A DNA stretch of 21,875 nt, from contig JBLHGN010000026.1 in the NCBI GenBank assembly GCA_047616325.1, forward strand, positions 1 through 21,875, written 5' to 3'. Source of the DNA: JBLHGN01 sp047616325. Lineage in GTDB: Bacteria > Pseudomonadota > Gammaproteobacteria > Pseudomonadales > Cellvibrionaceae. Below, in pieces: positions 1 through 6,658 of this stretch (its first letter is position 1; each line of letters starts with the position of its first letter). Made by a program: the position numbers and the translations under genes. The notes beneath the pieces were generated by a model. That model was given only the letters and a program-made list of their open reading frames with translations. It had not been told where the DNA came from and searched no databases.

Positions 1-1
1 T

Positions 2-622
2 TTATGGCATCGCGAGGGCAATCAGTTTATGCACTTCAATGTCGTGCAGCCCAACGGTGTGCTTTATGGTGTAATCATTTATGAATTTGATGATGATCGG
101 CGTTTGCTGGGTACGTTATTTGCCGAGCGGGCAATTTTTCAGGCTAATCACTGGTTATTGGAAGATGTTGTAGAAAATCGAATTTACGAGACGCATACTG
201 AACGTGTTAGTGTCCGTTCAAAGCCCTGGAAAACTGAGTTGTCGTCGAATCTGTTGAATATTCTGGTATTGGATCCTCTCGATTTGTCTGTGCTGGAGTT
301 GTGGCGTTACGCTAATTATCTCGACAGCCAGAACCTTAATAGCGGGCCTTACCGGTTGGCATTTTGGGAGAAGGTGTTGCAGCCTTTGTCGACTCTGGCG
401 CTGGTGTTGGTGGCTATTTCTATTGTGTTTGGGCCGTTGCGTGAAGTGACGATGGGTTTTCGGATTTTTGTTGGGGTATTGATAGGGATTGTGTTTCGGA
501 CGGCACAGGATATGCTGGGGCCAGCTAGCCTGGTGTATGGATTTCAGCCTATTTACGCTTCGTTACTTCCTGTCTTGGTGGGTGTTGTGTTCGGGGTTTG
601 GTTTTTGCGGCGGGCTAATTAG
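2..622 (+). CDS. lptG: LptG, LPS export permease (C-terminal part, 5' end outside window)
   Basis: LptG is one of the two inner-membrane permease subunits of the LptB2FG transporter, which extracts lipopolysaccharide from the inner membrane and passes it to the LptC-LptA bridge. The frame is open from base 2, so 206 residues are visible and the start lies upstream. The first part (WHREGNQF, then HFNVVQPNGVLYGV) is the end of the periplasmic jellyroll-like domain. After FWEKVLQPLSTLALVLVAIS come three predicted membrane helices containing IVFGPLREVTMGFR and QDMLGPASLVYG, the typical LptF/LptG C-terminal pattern. LptG rather than LptF is chosen from resemblance of this tail and its ending in a short basic WFLRR. 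The TAG stop (620-622) lies inside the inverted repeat of the element at 615-786, so the last residues (AN) and the stop may have been supplied by that insertion. lptF is presumably just outside the window. Confidence 0.93.
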   Translation, partial: LWHREGNQFMHFNVVQPNGVLYGVIIYEFDDDRRLLGTLFAERAIFQANHWLLEDVVENRIYETHTERVSVRSKPWKTELSSNLLNILVLDPLDLSVLELWRYANYLDSQNLNSGPYRLAFWEKVLQPLSTLALVLVAISIVFGPLREVTMGFRIFVGVLIGIVFRTAQDMLGPASLVYGFQPIYASLLPVLVGVVFGVWFLRRAN

Positions 623-786
623 TGCCCATCCATAAATAGGACTCTACTGCCGTGCAATTAAGACAGCCATCTTCGCACCACTAGATGGTGTTACTTGCAA
701 TAAGCAAACGCCTGTATCTGGTGATGTAAATCTGTCTATTTTAATTTCCCCTCGCGACGAGCCATTTATGGACGGGCACTAATTAG
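615..786. mobile_element. MITE-like 172-bp element with 23-bp terminal inverted repeats
   Basis: Bases 615-637 (CTAATTAG then TGCCCATCCATAAAT) and 764-786 are inverted copies matching at 22 of 23 positions; the one difference is A versus G in TGCCC(A/G)TCC. The ends enclose about 126 bp with no convincing ORF but with small internal palindromes such as CACCA-CTAGA-TGGTG. The outermost CTAATTAG is itself palindromic, so the border cannot be fixed: the target duplication could be AATT, TAATTA or all eight bases, with a 15-17 bp core repeat. Size, coding-free interior and matched ends fit a non-autonomous transposable element or a REP-type paired palindrome. The family is not identified. It overlaps the lptG stop codon. 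Confidence 0.72.
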
Positions 787-1710
787 AGGTTTTGGCATGT
801 TTCTTTTTTTAAGGGTACTGCGCTTGCTACCTATTCCAGGAAAGCTTGTCGGTTTGAAGTGGAAAGCAACACGTAAAATATTTGTTTAGGAAGCAACAAA
901 GACCATGTGGAATATTGATTTTGTGAATATGAGTATTGCCGAATAAAAAACGTATTAAAATAAAAAAACATAAGAAGGTAAATATCTTAAGAAATATATC
1001 CGCTTCTAATGCTAGCGCATTGAGCCCTAGTGAAATTCAAGAAGTCTCCACCGCCTTAACTCCCACATGATCTCGAAGATCGATGTCCTAGCTCAGGCAG
1101 AGGCAAAACTGTTTTAATCCATCAGTACTATTTGCTCTTGCTAAAGGTGGGCTGGAAAGTGCCGACTGTATTTGAATCCGAGATGTCTTAAAAGTGCGTA
1201 ATAGGCTAGTTCCAGTTCATAAAACTCTCGTTTAACCATCAATACACGCAATTTTATTGGCGACGGCCACAACCGTTTTACAAGAGTGCATTCGTGGCAA
1301 TAAGCGTTTGATCCAAAGACTACGTTTGTCATTTTTATTTTCGCACTAATTTATAAGCGAGCTAGGCCTTGAATAAATAACGTCCGTAATTGGGCATCGC
1401 CTCGCGTTGTAATTCCCCCCAATAACATTATTAACGCCACTAAAATGTTGCACCCAGACATCATGTATTGACCTACTCACCCTCAACATCGCGGATTACC
1501 GCGTACAATGTTGGGCATTGGAGTGAATCTGGTCGGGCCCACCTACAGCGGACTGTACGACGGAACATGGGATCACGCCGCCCGGCCTGACAAGGCCAAA
1601 ACCACTATAGGTAGTGTTGCTGGCAGGCAAACAGGATAGGCAAGGTTATTTCAATGGTTGGATACATAACCATATGATCTACAAACGATTTCAATTTTTA
1701 TGCGTCTGAG
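787..1710. other. Gene-poor intergenic stretch, possibly decayed coding DNA
   Basis: No gene here is supported. Read on the plus strand, about 980-1330 gives protein-like fragments in different frames (for example ALSPSEIQEVSTALTP, then MISKIDVLAQAEAKLF, then LAKGGLESAD), broken by stops and apparent frame changes, which would fit a worn relic. I cannot name a parent family. A 63-codon minus frame at 1141-1332 covers part of the same DNA but has no ribosome binding site or recognisable motif. A 43-codon plus frame starts at the ATG at 1508 inside a hairpin and also has no support. Only the hairpin at 1484-1513 stands out structurally. Confidence 0.4.
1484..1513. other. Interrupted hairpin in the intergenic stretch
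   Basis: Arms CAACAT-CGCGG (1484-1494) and CCGCG-(TACA)-ATGTTG (1499-1513) pair over 11 bp around the loop ATTA, with a 4-nt bulge on the right arm. No T-tract follows on either strand, so it is not a standard terminator. Its role is unknown. Confidence 0.4.
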
Positions 1711-2313
1711 CTATAGGGTTAAGCGTACTTTGTTTCTTGTCCGGTTTTTGTAACTGTGGGCTACTATCAGAATTGCCGCATACGCACTAAGCTCGCAGAG
1801 CTCCTCAAAAAGGACGTGATGCTGTAGCGTTTCTAGGTCTTCAAAATACTGACCGGAATAGAGCAGGCACGCTGCCAGAGACAGCATTATTCCTCGCTCC
1901 GAGAAAACCAAATCCAGCGCCAGAGTTTTATAATAAGCCACATTGCGCGCCGCGTAGAGAGCGATGGCTAAAAACCCGCTCGCAAGCATAACGTTGCGGC
2001 CGGTTCCAGAGCCAAAGAATATCAAGATATCGGGGACGTTCAGCTTTTCAACATCAAGTTCTCTCAATACAAAGCTAAAGCAGAGAAAAGCAAAAAACAG
2101 CGTAATGAGTTTGTCGCTTCTTTCGTTGTGGAAGGTCGGAACAATAAATCCAATGCTGGCAACCGTCAGAGTTAATACCTGGATATTTTCTAAAAGGCCA
2201 TTTTCCGCATAGATCACTGCGCCCTCAAGGAGGTAAACATGGTAGCAAGACCCTACGATCAGACTTATGTAGATTACAGAGATGGCGATGGGGCCGGCTA
2301 TTAGTATTTTCAA
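1711..2313 (-). CDS. Six-helix inner-membrane protein of unknown function
   Basis: I do not recognise a named family. The 200-residue product is very hydrophobic, with about six predicted helices (roughly 5-27, 46-60, 68-84, 107-123, 142-154 and 172-187). Polar residues stand out against this background: E37/E42 in AENGLLENIQ near the start of helix 2, R84-E85-D87 in LRELDVEK after helix 3, and H165-H166 followed by E170, E171 and E174 in HHVLFEELCEL before helix 6. Such acid and histidine placement next to membrane ends suggests an intramembrane metal site or hydrolase, but that is only inference. The best start is TTG at 2313; no in-frame ATG or GTG lies upstream before a stop, and the next internal ATG (residue 109) would remove half the protein. 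No Shine-Dalgarno sequence precedes the TTG, but the stop of a short upstream frame overlaps it (TTGA), so translation may be coupled. The last helix is followed by a basic cytoplasmic tail. Confidence 0.7.
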   Translation of the reverse strand: MKILIAGPIAISVIYISLIVGSCYHVYLLEGAVIYAENGLLENIQVLTLTVASIGFIVPTFHNERSDKLITLFFAFLCFSFVLRELDVEKLNVPDILIFFGSGTGRNVMLASGFLAIALYAARNVAYYKTLALDLVFSERGIMLSLAACLLYSGQYFEDLETLQHHVLFEELCELSAYAAILIVAHSYKNRTRNKVRLTL

Positions 2314-2432
2314 AATAATAATAATACTTCTGAAGTGAAAGGCGCGAGTCTTTGCGTAAGATCCATGTTCAGCGGAATGACCGAGTCGGAAAACTCAATA
2401 ACAGCATAAAGTGGAGCACCACGCTCGCTCAT
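2310..2432 (-). CDS. Possible 40-residue ORF coupled to the membrane protein gene
   Basis: A minus-strand ATG at 2432 opens a 40-codon frame (begins MSERGAPLYAVIEF, ends EVLLLF) whose TGA stop at 2312-2310 overlaps the presumed TTG start of the downstream gene as TTGA. There is no clear ribosome binding site and no known domain. The overlap could indicate translational coupling, or the ORF could be part of a decayed longer gene, since the region just upstream holds another stop-bounded, protein-like frame. Real expression is uncertain. Confidence 0.28.
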   Translation of the reverse strand: MSERGAPLYAVIEFSDSVIPLNMDLTQRLAPFTSEVLLLF

Positions 2433-2887
2433 GAGTGAATCGGACGAAGTCTAGGTACGGGGCAGGCCTCACTTTTTTGATGATAGCAGAGAGTCAGCAG
2501 CGCATCAACCAACGATTCTCGGTCTAATCGCAAAGCTGCTTCAAAAACACTCAAGCTAATCAAAGGCCAATCGCTGTGTTGGAATTTTACAGCCAACAGC
2601 CAACGGCCTGTGCCTTGAGAATTCCAAATTTAAGAGAACTCCGGAAGCTCAAACAAGCCGCGACAACGTTTCCGCCAACCCGCCAATCTAGTTGTCGACA
2701 ACCCGCAAAAGTAGTTGACGTGTGATAGCGCAGGGAGGGTAAGTGGCGGCAGTATAGTGCAATAAATCCGCATGAGCCCCCGCATATAATTACATATAAT
2801 TACATATACGAGGACGCAATACCGCGAAGCAATTCCTAGAAGCAATCAAAAGTTAGCAAAAAATGGCGTACGCTAGTGTTTAGGTTT
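2433..2887. other. Intergenic stretch with a possible gene relic
   Basis: No intact gene is supported. On the minus strand one frame stays open from 2629 down to the TGA at 2431-2429 (66 codons, with no ATG). It reads like protein, with segments such as WPLISLSVFEAALRLDRE and SLVDALLTLCYHQKSEA, and continues the same frame as a 71-codon ORF that ends at a TAA at 2632-2630. Together they could be a gene broken by an in-frame stop. I could not match either part to a family, and the region may simply be leader or spacer DNA. Confidence 0.3.
2783..2808. repeat. 10-bp tandem repeat CATATAATTA, 2.6 copies
   Basis: CATATAATTA occurs at 2783-2792 and 2793-2802 and is followed by CATATA at 2803-2808. 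Each full unit contains a perfect TATAAT on the plus strand, ten bases apart, but no plus-strand gene follows and no paired -35 box is evident. It is best treated as a short AT-rich repeat. Confidence 0.7.
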
Positions 2888-3568
2888 TTAAGACGAGTGC
2901 CCTAAAACGGCAAAAAAATGACAGGAGGTTCCCGCGATAACAAACAGGTGCCACACAAAATGTGCGTACTTCACTTTGCCATCTAGGGCAAAAAATATTA
3001 CCCCAGCGCTGTAAGCAAGGCCACCAGATACCAGCCAAAATAAACCCCATGCGGAAACGTGCATCAGCATCGGCTTGATGGCTATAACCACTAACCAGCC
3101 CATAACCAAATACACAACGGTAGAAGCCTTTGAATCTTTGGCACCGTCCAAAGACTTTAAAATGATGCCAAAAAGTGCGAGCGTCCACACAAGGCCAAAT
3201 AGGGTCCAGCCCCAGGTGCCCCGCAAGACCCCGAGGGTAAAAGGGGTGTAGGTTCCGGCAATCAACAGGAATATGGCACCATGATCAAGAATTTTGAATA
3301 GCTGTTTTGCTTTGCAGGTGGGAAGCGCGTGATAAAGCGTTGAAGTGAGGTAGAGCAAAATGGTGGTCACCGCAAAGACACTCACTCCAACAATGCCCCA
3401 GGCACTACCTTTCTGGACTGCACTCACAATCAGAACTGGCGCGGCAATAAGCGCCGCAAGTGCGCCAACTCCGTGGCTAACAGCATTCGCTATCTGCTCG
3501 CCCAAAGACTGCTCCATTGCCGTGAGGCTCGATGTATCGGAACATTCCATTTTTTTTTGCATCAACAT
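2888..3568 (-). CDS. trhA: Hemolysin III family (TrhA/PAQR-type) membrane protein
   Basis: This is a seven-helix inner-membrane protein of the HlyIII/PAQR superfamily, which in E. coli (YqfA/TrhA) affects membrane energetics; enzymatic activity is inferred from eukaryotic relatives with a zinc site. Counted from the ATG at 3568 (226 residues), the family signatures are NAVSHG (S31, H32), STLYH (H80), LDHGAIFLLIAGTYTP (D95, H96) and, near the end, YAHFVWHLFVIAGTSCHFF (H203, H207, H217). The Asp and His residues expected to bind zinc are all present, and the length is normal for the family. A GTG three bases earlier (3571) and an ATG seven codons in are alternative starts; CGAG just upstream is only a weak ribosome binding site. 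The gene stands alone: the porin terminator lies upstream, and a 14-bp palindrome at 3674-3687 lies about 105 bp before the start. Confidence 0.93.
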   Translation of the reverse strand: MLMQKKMECSDTSSLTAMEQSLGEQIANAVSHGVGALAALIAAPVLIVSAVQKGSAWGIVGVSVFAVTTILLYLTSTLYHALPTCKAKQLFKILDHGAIFLLIAGTYTPFTLGVLRGTWGWTLFGLVWTLALFGIILKSLDGAKDSKASTVVYLVMGWLVVIAIKPMLMHVSAWGLFWLVSGGLAYSAGVIFFALDGKVKYAHFVWHLFVIAGTSCHFFAVLGHSS

Positions 3569-3673
3569 CACTCGGTAAAACTAACACTTTTAGTCAGTTA
3601 GGCACACCACATTAGCACAGTGCACAAGATTTGACCGCTGAAGCACGATTTAACTCTCAACCAAAAAGATTAA

Positions 3674-3687
3674 AATATGATCATATT
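3674..3687. promoter_or_regulatory. Perfect 14-bp palindrome, candidate operator before trhA
   Basis: AATATGATCATATT is a perfect inverted repeat in the spacer between the trhA start and the porin terminator. Its length and position suit a dimeric regulator, but no regulator is identified and AT-rich palindromes also arise by chance. Confidence 0.35.
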
Positions 3688-3764
3688 CAGGTTAAAGCGT
3701 AGCAGTTTTTGACCTAGAATAACCAATTTAGGGATTTAGACGAAAATAATTGGGGCATTAAACG

Positions 3765-3803
3765 AAAAAAAACCACGATTTTAGGAGAATCGCGGCTTTT
3801 TTA
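3765..3803 (-). terminator. Intrinsic terminator of the porin gene, possibly bidirectional
   Basis: On the minus strand CCGCGATT and AATCGTGG form an 8-bp stem with one G-U pair and a short loop, followed by a run of eight T (complement of 3765-3772). The opposite side carries CTTTTTTA, so it may also work on the plus strand. It separates porin transcription from trhA. Confidence 0.82.
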
Positions 3804-3810
3804 TTTTTGC

Positions 3811-3823
3811 GGGGGGGGGGGGG
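3811..3823. repeat. Run of 13 G between the porin stop and its terminator
   Basis: Thirteen consecutive G (13 C in the porin mRNA) lie 16 bp beyond the porin stop codon. Such tracts are prone to slippage and to sequencing length error. Lying outside the coding region, it would alter only the 3' untranslated region. Confidence 0.95.
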
Positions 3824-3838
3824 TAATTTAAAAGTTAC

Positions 3839-4771
3839 TTAGAACTTAAGTTCTATACCTACACCAATATAGTCACTATCGGTAGAAGTAAATCCAGGTG
3901 AATCTTCAGAAGTATCATAATCGTCATCAGACTCGAGACTAGTATAGTAACTAAACAATTTAAGAGTCTTGGCCAGCTTATAATCCACGCCAACACTCAA
4001 AGAATTACCGTTCAGGTTTTTAATATCTGACTGGCCATATTGCGCATTAAAAGCCCAGACATCCATTTTGTATTTCGCAGAAAGCAGCCAACCGTCGAGG
4101 TTATCACTTAAATTGTCGCTGTCTACAGTCTCGAGAAGTGCGCCAAACTGGAAATTGGAGATAGTGTACTGCCCCACCAAACGCGCCACCGATACATCTT
4201 CATTTTCAACGTTTTGATCAAACGCGGCAGCCACATAGATGCCATTTTGCTCAAAGGCGACGGAGGTAGAGATGCCATCATCAAGGGCTTCAGATTCACT
4301 GGAAATATAGGCCACTTTGGCCACTACCGACCCAAAAACAGGTGTGCTGTAACTTACGACATTGGATTCACGGTTGTCGTTAACCGTGATCATGCTTTTA
4401 ATGTCACCTTCAAGATCGTTAAACAAGTCTATTTTTTTCTGTGCTTCTTTAAGTGGTGTGTCGAACTTACCCGCTTTTACGGTTCCGAAATCACCTTTAA
4501 GGCCTACAAAGATATTTCGCTGCGTAAAGGTTTCATCACCGTCATCCATGTTAACTTCAAATTCTGCTTGGTAGATAGCTTGTAAGCCACCCTCTACGTC
4601 CAGATTTCCCTTAAAACCCAAGCGAGAGGCATTGCTGACTAATTCTGTGGTGCTAGCACCATTTTCATCGGCATTTTGAAAGGAAACATTGGCTTTACCG
4701 TATACAACAGGCTCAGCAAACGCAGGTGAAATAAGCGAGCATATGGCTACTGCAGATAATAATTTTTTCAT
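3839..4771 (-). CDS. Outer-membrane porin (Porin_4 type), probably phosphate-starvation linked
   Basis: This is a general-diffusion porin of the bacterial 16-strand type that would let small anions cross the outer membrane. The start is taken as the ATG at 4771, 34 codons inside the longest frame, because it opens a classical signal peptide (MKKLLSAVAICSLISPAFA, cleaved before EPVVYG) preceded by GGGA; the extra upstream codons are leader. The mature protein of about 291 residues alternates hydrophobic and polar residues, begins with the typical YGKANVSFQ strand, has the early motifs SRLGFKGN, GLQAIYQAEF and RNIFVGLKGDFGTVKAGKFDTPL, and ends in a strand with terminal Phe (GVGIELKF), the BamA recognition signal. 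It follows phoU on the same strand, and a candidate Pho box lies about 105-125 bp before its start, so a role in phosphate uptake like OprP/PhoE is likely but not proven. It shows no lysine ladder like that of OprP. A strong terminator follows. Confidence 0.9.
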   Translation of the reverse strand: MKKLLSAVAICSLISPAFAEPVVYGKANVSFQNADENGASTTELVSNASRLGFKGNLDVEGGLQAIYQAEFEVNMDDGDETFTQRNIFVGLKGDFGTVKAGKFDTPLKEAQKKIDLFNDLEGDIKSMITVNDNRESNVVSYSTPVFGSVVAKVAYISSESEALDDGISTSVAFEQNGIYVAAAFDQNVENEDVSVARLVGQYTISNFQFGALLETVDSDNLSDNLDGWLLSAKYKMDVWAFNAQYGQSDIKNLNGNSLSVGVDYKLAKTLKLFSYYTSLESDDDYDTSEDSPGFTSTDSDYIGVGIELKF

Positions 4772-4863
4772 AATTTTTCCCAAGACAAATATTTTGGTTA
4801 TGTTAAACGTTAGCAATTCAAGCCAGGCTGACTCGGCCCCAGACCTTTGGCTGTAAGCGGTGG

Positions 4864-4895
4864 AATGTAGCAAGAATATGACACAAATATTTCAC
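4864..4895 (-). promoter_or_regulatory. Candidate Pho box and -10 for the porin gene
   Basis: On the minus strand GTGAAAT-ATTT-GTGTCAT (4895-4878) has the PhoB layout of two 7-mers separated by 4 bp. The second matches CTGTCAT at 6 of 7 positions, the first at only 4 of 7. TACATT (4869-4864), 8 bp further on, could be the -10 element. The remainder of the phoU-porin gap (4772-5013) shows no clear phoU terminator. Confidence 0.4.
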
Positions 4896-5013
4896 TTATA
4901 TTACAGAGTAAAAAAATGTATAAATTTGACTCAAAATTAATACGGACCAATGAGGCTTAAAAAAAGGCTCGCTTTGTCATCGAAGAATTTTAAAAAACTT
5001 ACAAAAAAGGGCT

Positions 5014-5736
5014 TTATTTTCCCTTCTTTTTCAATTCCTTTTCTACGTCACTTAAGGATGTGCGACGTATGTCCATACCGCGTACAAGATAGATAACCTG
5101 TTCGGCGATATTTCTGGCGTGATCGCCAATTCGCTCAAGAGAGCGCAGCACCCACAACACATGCATAACACGTGTGATTTGCCTAGGATCTTCCATCATG
5201 TAGGTCATCATTTCTCGCATGGCCGACTGGTATTCAACGTCGATATCTTCGTCGTCACGCACTACCTTTATCGCCTCATAGACGTCGCCATGAGCAAAGG
5301 CGTCCAGTGCTACTCGCACAATTTTTTGGACGTTATTGGCCATGTGGCGCAACTCTGAGGACCCCCGTTTTACAACGCCCTCTTTACTCAAGGCGATTAC
5401 CATGCGTGCTATCTTCGTGGACTCGTCGCCCATCCGTTCGAGATCGCGAATGGCCTTGCTAACCGTCATCACCAACCGCAGGTCGGAGGCTGCGGGCTGA
5501 CGCTTAGCCAGAATGGCCATAATCCTCCTGTCTATATTTAACTCGTACTCGTCAATTTTATCTTCGGTGACCAAAGCTTTTTCGGCCAATTCACAGTCGC
5601 CCGTTTCAATGGCTCGAATCACACAAGAAAGTTGGTCTTCAACTAGCCCTCCCATTTCCATCAACGAAGTTTTTAACTTTTCCAAGTCTTCATTGAATTG
5701 GTGAGAGATATGCTGGTCGGAATGTAGGTTATCCAT
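5014..5736 (-). CDS. phoU: PhoU, negative regulator of phosphate signalling
   Basis: PhoU is a cytoplasmic, dimeric helical-bundle protein that links the PstSCAB transporter to the PhoR sensor and keeps the Pho regulon off when phosphate is ample. The 240-residue product has the two pseudo-symmetric three-helix repeats. The first contains DLERMGDESTKIA (98-110) and the second SLERIGDHARNIAEQV near the end; these paired E/R..GD..xxIA motifs carry the acidic metal-binding residues of the family. Length is normal (E. coli 241). It lies 14 bp after pstB on the same strand and closes the classic pstSCAB-phoU order. The basic C-terminal tail (VEKELKKKGK) is slightly longer than usual. No convincing terminator separates it from the porin leader, so readthrough into the porin gene is possible. 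Confidence 0.97.
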   Translation of the reverse strand: MDNLHSDQHISHQFNEDLEKLKTSLMEMGGLVEDQLSCVIRAIETGDCELAEKALVTEDKIDEYELNIDRRIMAILAKRQPAASDLRLVMTVSKAIRDLERMGDESTKIARMVIALSKEGVVKRGSSELRHMANNVQKIVRVALDAFAHGDVYEAIKVVRDDEDIDVEYQSAMREMMTYMMEDPRQITRVMHVLWVLRSLERIGDHARNIAEQVIYLVRGMDIRRTSLSDVEKELKKKGK

Positions 5737-5750
5737 TAGTTTGTCTCGCT

Positions 5751-6578
5751 TTAACCGAATCGGCCTGTAATATAGGCTTCGGTAAGTTCGTGATCGGGGT
5801 TAGTAAATACCAAGTTGGTATCATTCACTTCAATGAGTTTGCCAAGGTGAAAATACGCCGTGCGGTGCGACACCCGTGCGGCCTGCTGCATGGAGTGGGT
5901 AACGATTGCTATGGTAAAATTTTGGCTTAGCTCAGCGATAAGTTCTTCAATTTTTGCCGTGGCGATGGGGTCTAGCGCCGAGCAGGGTTCGTCCATTAAT
6001 ATCACTTCTGGGCTAACAGCTATGGTGCGGGCGATGCAAAGACGCTGCTGCTGGCCTCCAGATAAACCTGTGCCGGGTTGGTGCAAACGGTCTTTCACTT
6101 CATTCCACAAGCCGGCTCTACGCAGGCTTGTTTCAACAATCTCTTCCATTTCCGCTCGAGTATTGGCCAAGCCGTGAATCTTGGGGCCATACAGTACATT
6201 TTCGTATATCGACTTGGGAAAGGGATTTGGCTTTTGAAACACTATACCCACTTTAGCACGCAGAGGCACAACGTCTAGGCCGCTGCGATAAATGTCTTCG
6301 CCATCAATGGTGATACTGCCTTGAACACGACAGATGTCGATGGTGTCGTTCATGCGATTTAAACAGCGTAAAAACGTAGATTTACCGCAACCGGACGGTC
6401 CGATCATTGCGATGACTTCATTTTTTGCGATGTCTAGATCGACGTTAAATACCGCCTGTTTATCCCCATAAAACACATCGACATCTCGAATTTTAATTTT
6501 GGGATTATCACAAAGAGGCAAGCCAACAGTAGTGTGCTTAGTCGCACTTTCATTATTTATTGTCTGTGCATCATTCAT
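5751..6578 (-). CDS. pstB: PstB, ATPase of the phosphate ABC transporter
   Basis: PstB is the cytoplasmic ATP-hydrolysing subunit that drives phosphate import through PstC-PstA. The 275-residue protein has all ABC elements: Walker A GPSGCGKST (60-68), Q-loop Q115, signature LSGGQ (172-176), Walker B VILMDE (192-197) with D-loop ALDP, and H-loop H228 in IVTHSM. The FYGDKQAVF region and FQKPNPFPKSIYENV are diagnostic of PstB within the ABC superfamily. Relative to E. coli PstB (257) it has about 20 extra residues at the N terminus (MNDAQTINNESATKHTTVG), ahead of the conserved core, which could mean a later true start, but no better ATG exists. The ribosome binding site (GAGA about nine bases upstream) is weak. 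It lies 80 bp after pstA and 14 bp before phoU. Confidence 0.98.
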   Translation of the reverse strand: MNDAQTINNESATKHTTVGLPLCDNPKIKIRDVDVFYGDKQAVFNVDLDIAKNEVIAMIGPSGCGKSTFLRCLNRMNDTIDICRVQGSITIDGEDIYRSGLDVVPLRAKVGIVFQKPNPFPKSIYENVLYGPKIHGLANTRAEMEEIVETSLRRAGLWNEVKDRLHQPGTGLSGGQQQRLCIARTIAVSPEVILMDEPCSALDPIATAKIEELIAELSQNFTIAIVTHSMQQAARVSHRTAYFHLGKLIEVNDTNLVFTNPDHELTEAYITGRFG

Positions 6579-6658
6579 GGCATTATCTCTAATTCTTTAA
6601 TTTCTATATATGTGTAATTACAGCTGCATTTACCCGTCGAGAAAATACGCTGAAAAAA

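Noticed and set aside
1141..1332. 63-codon minus-strand ORF
   Set aside because: No ribosome binding site, no motif and no conserved context; it overlaps a region that looks decayed on the other strand.
2785..2800. Two perfect TATAAT boxes on the plus strand as a promoter
   Set aside because: They come from a short AT-rich tandem repeat, lack a paired -35 and have no plus-strand gene downstream.
2880..3188. 102-codon ORF in another frame inside trhA
   Set aside because: It is a shadow of the well-supported hemolysin III gene and has a cysteine- and arginine-rich composition without domains.
4772..4873. 34 extra N-terminal residues of the porin frame
   Set aside because: They precede a classical signal peptide starting at the ATG at 4771 with GGGA upstream, so they are leader sequence.
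4930..5013. A terminator after phoU
   Set aside because: AGGCTTAAAAAAAGGCTC looks hairpin-like, but the AGGCT copies are direct rather than inverted, so no stem forms.
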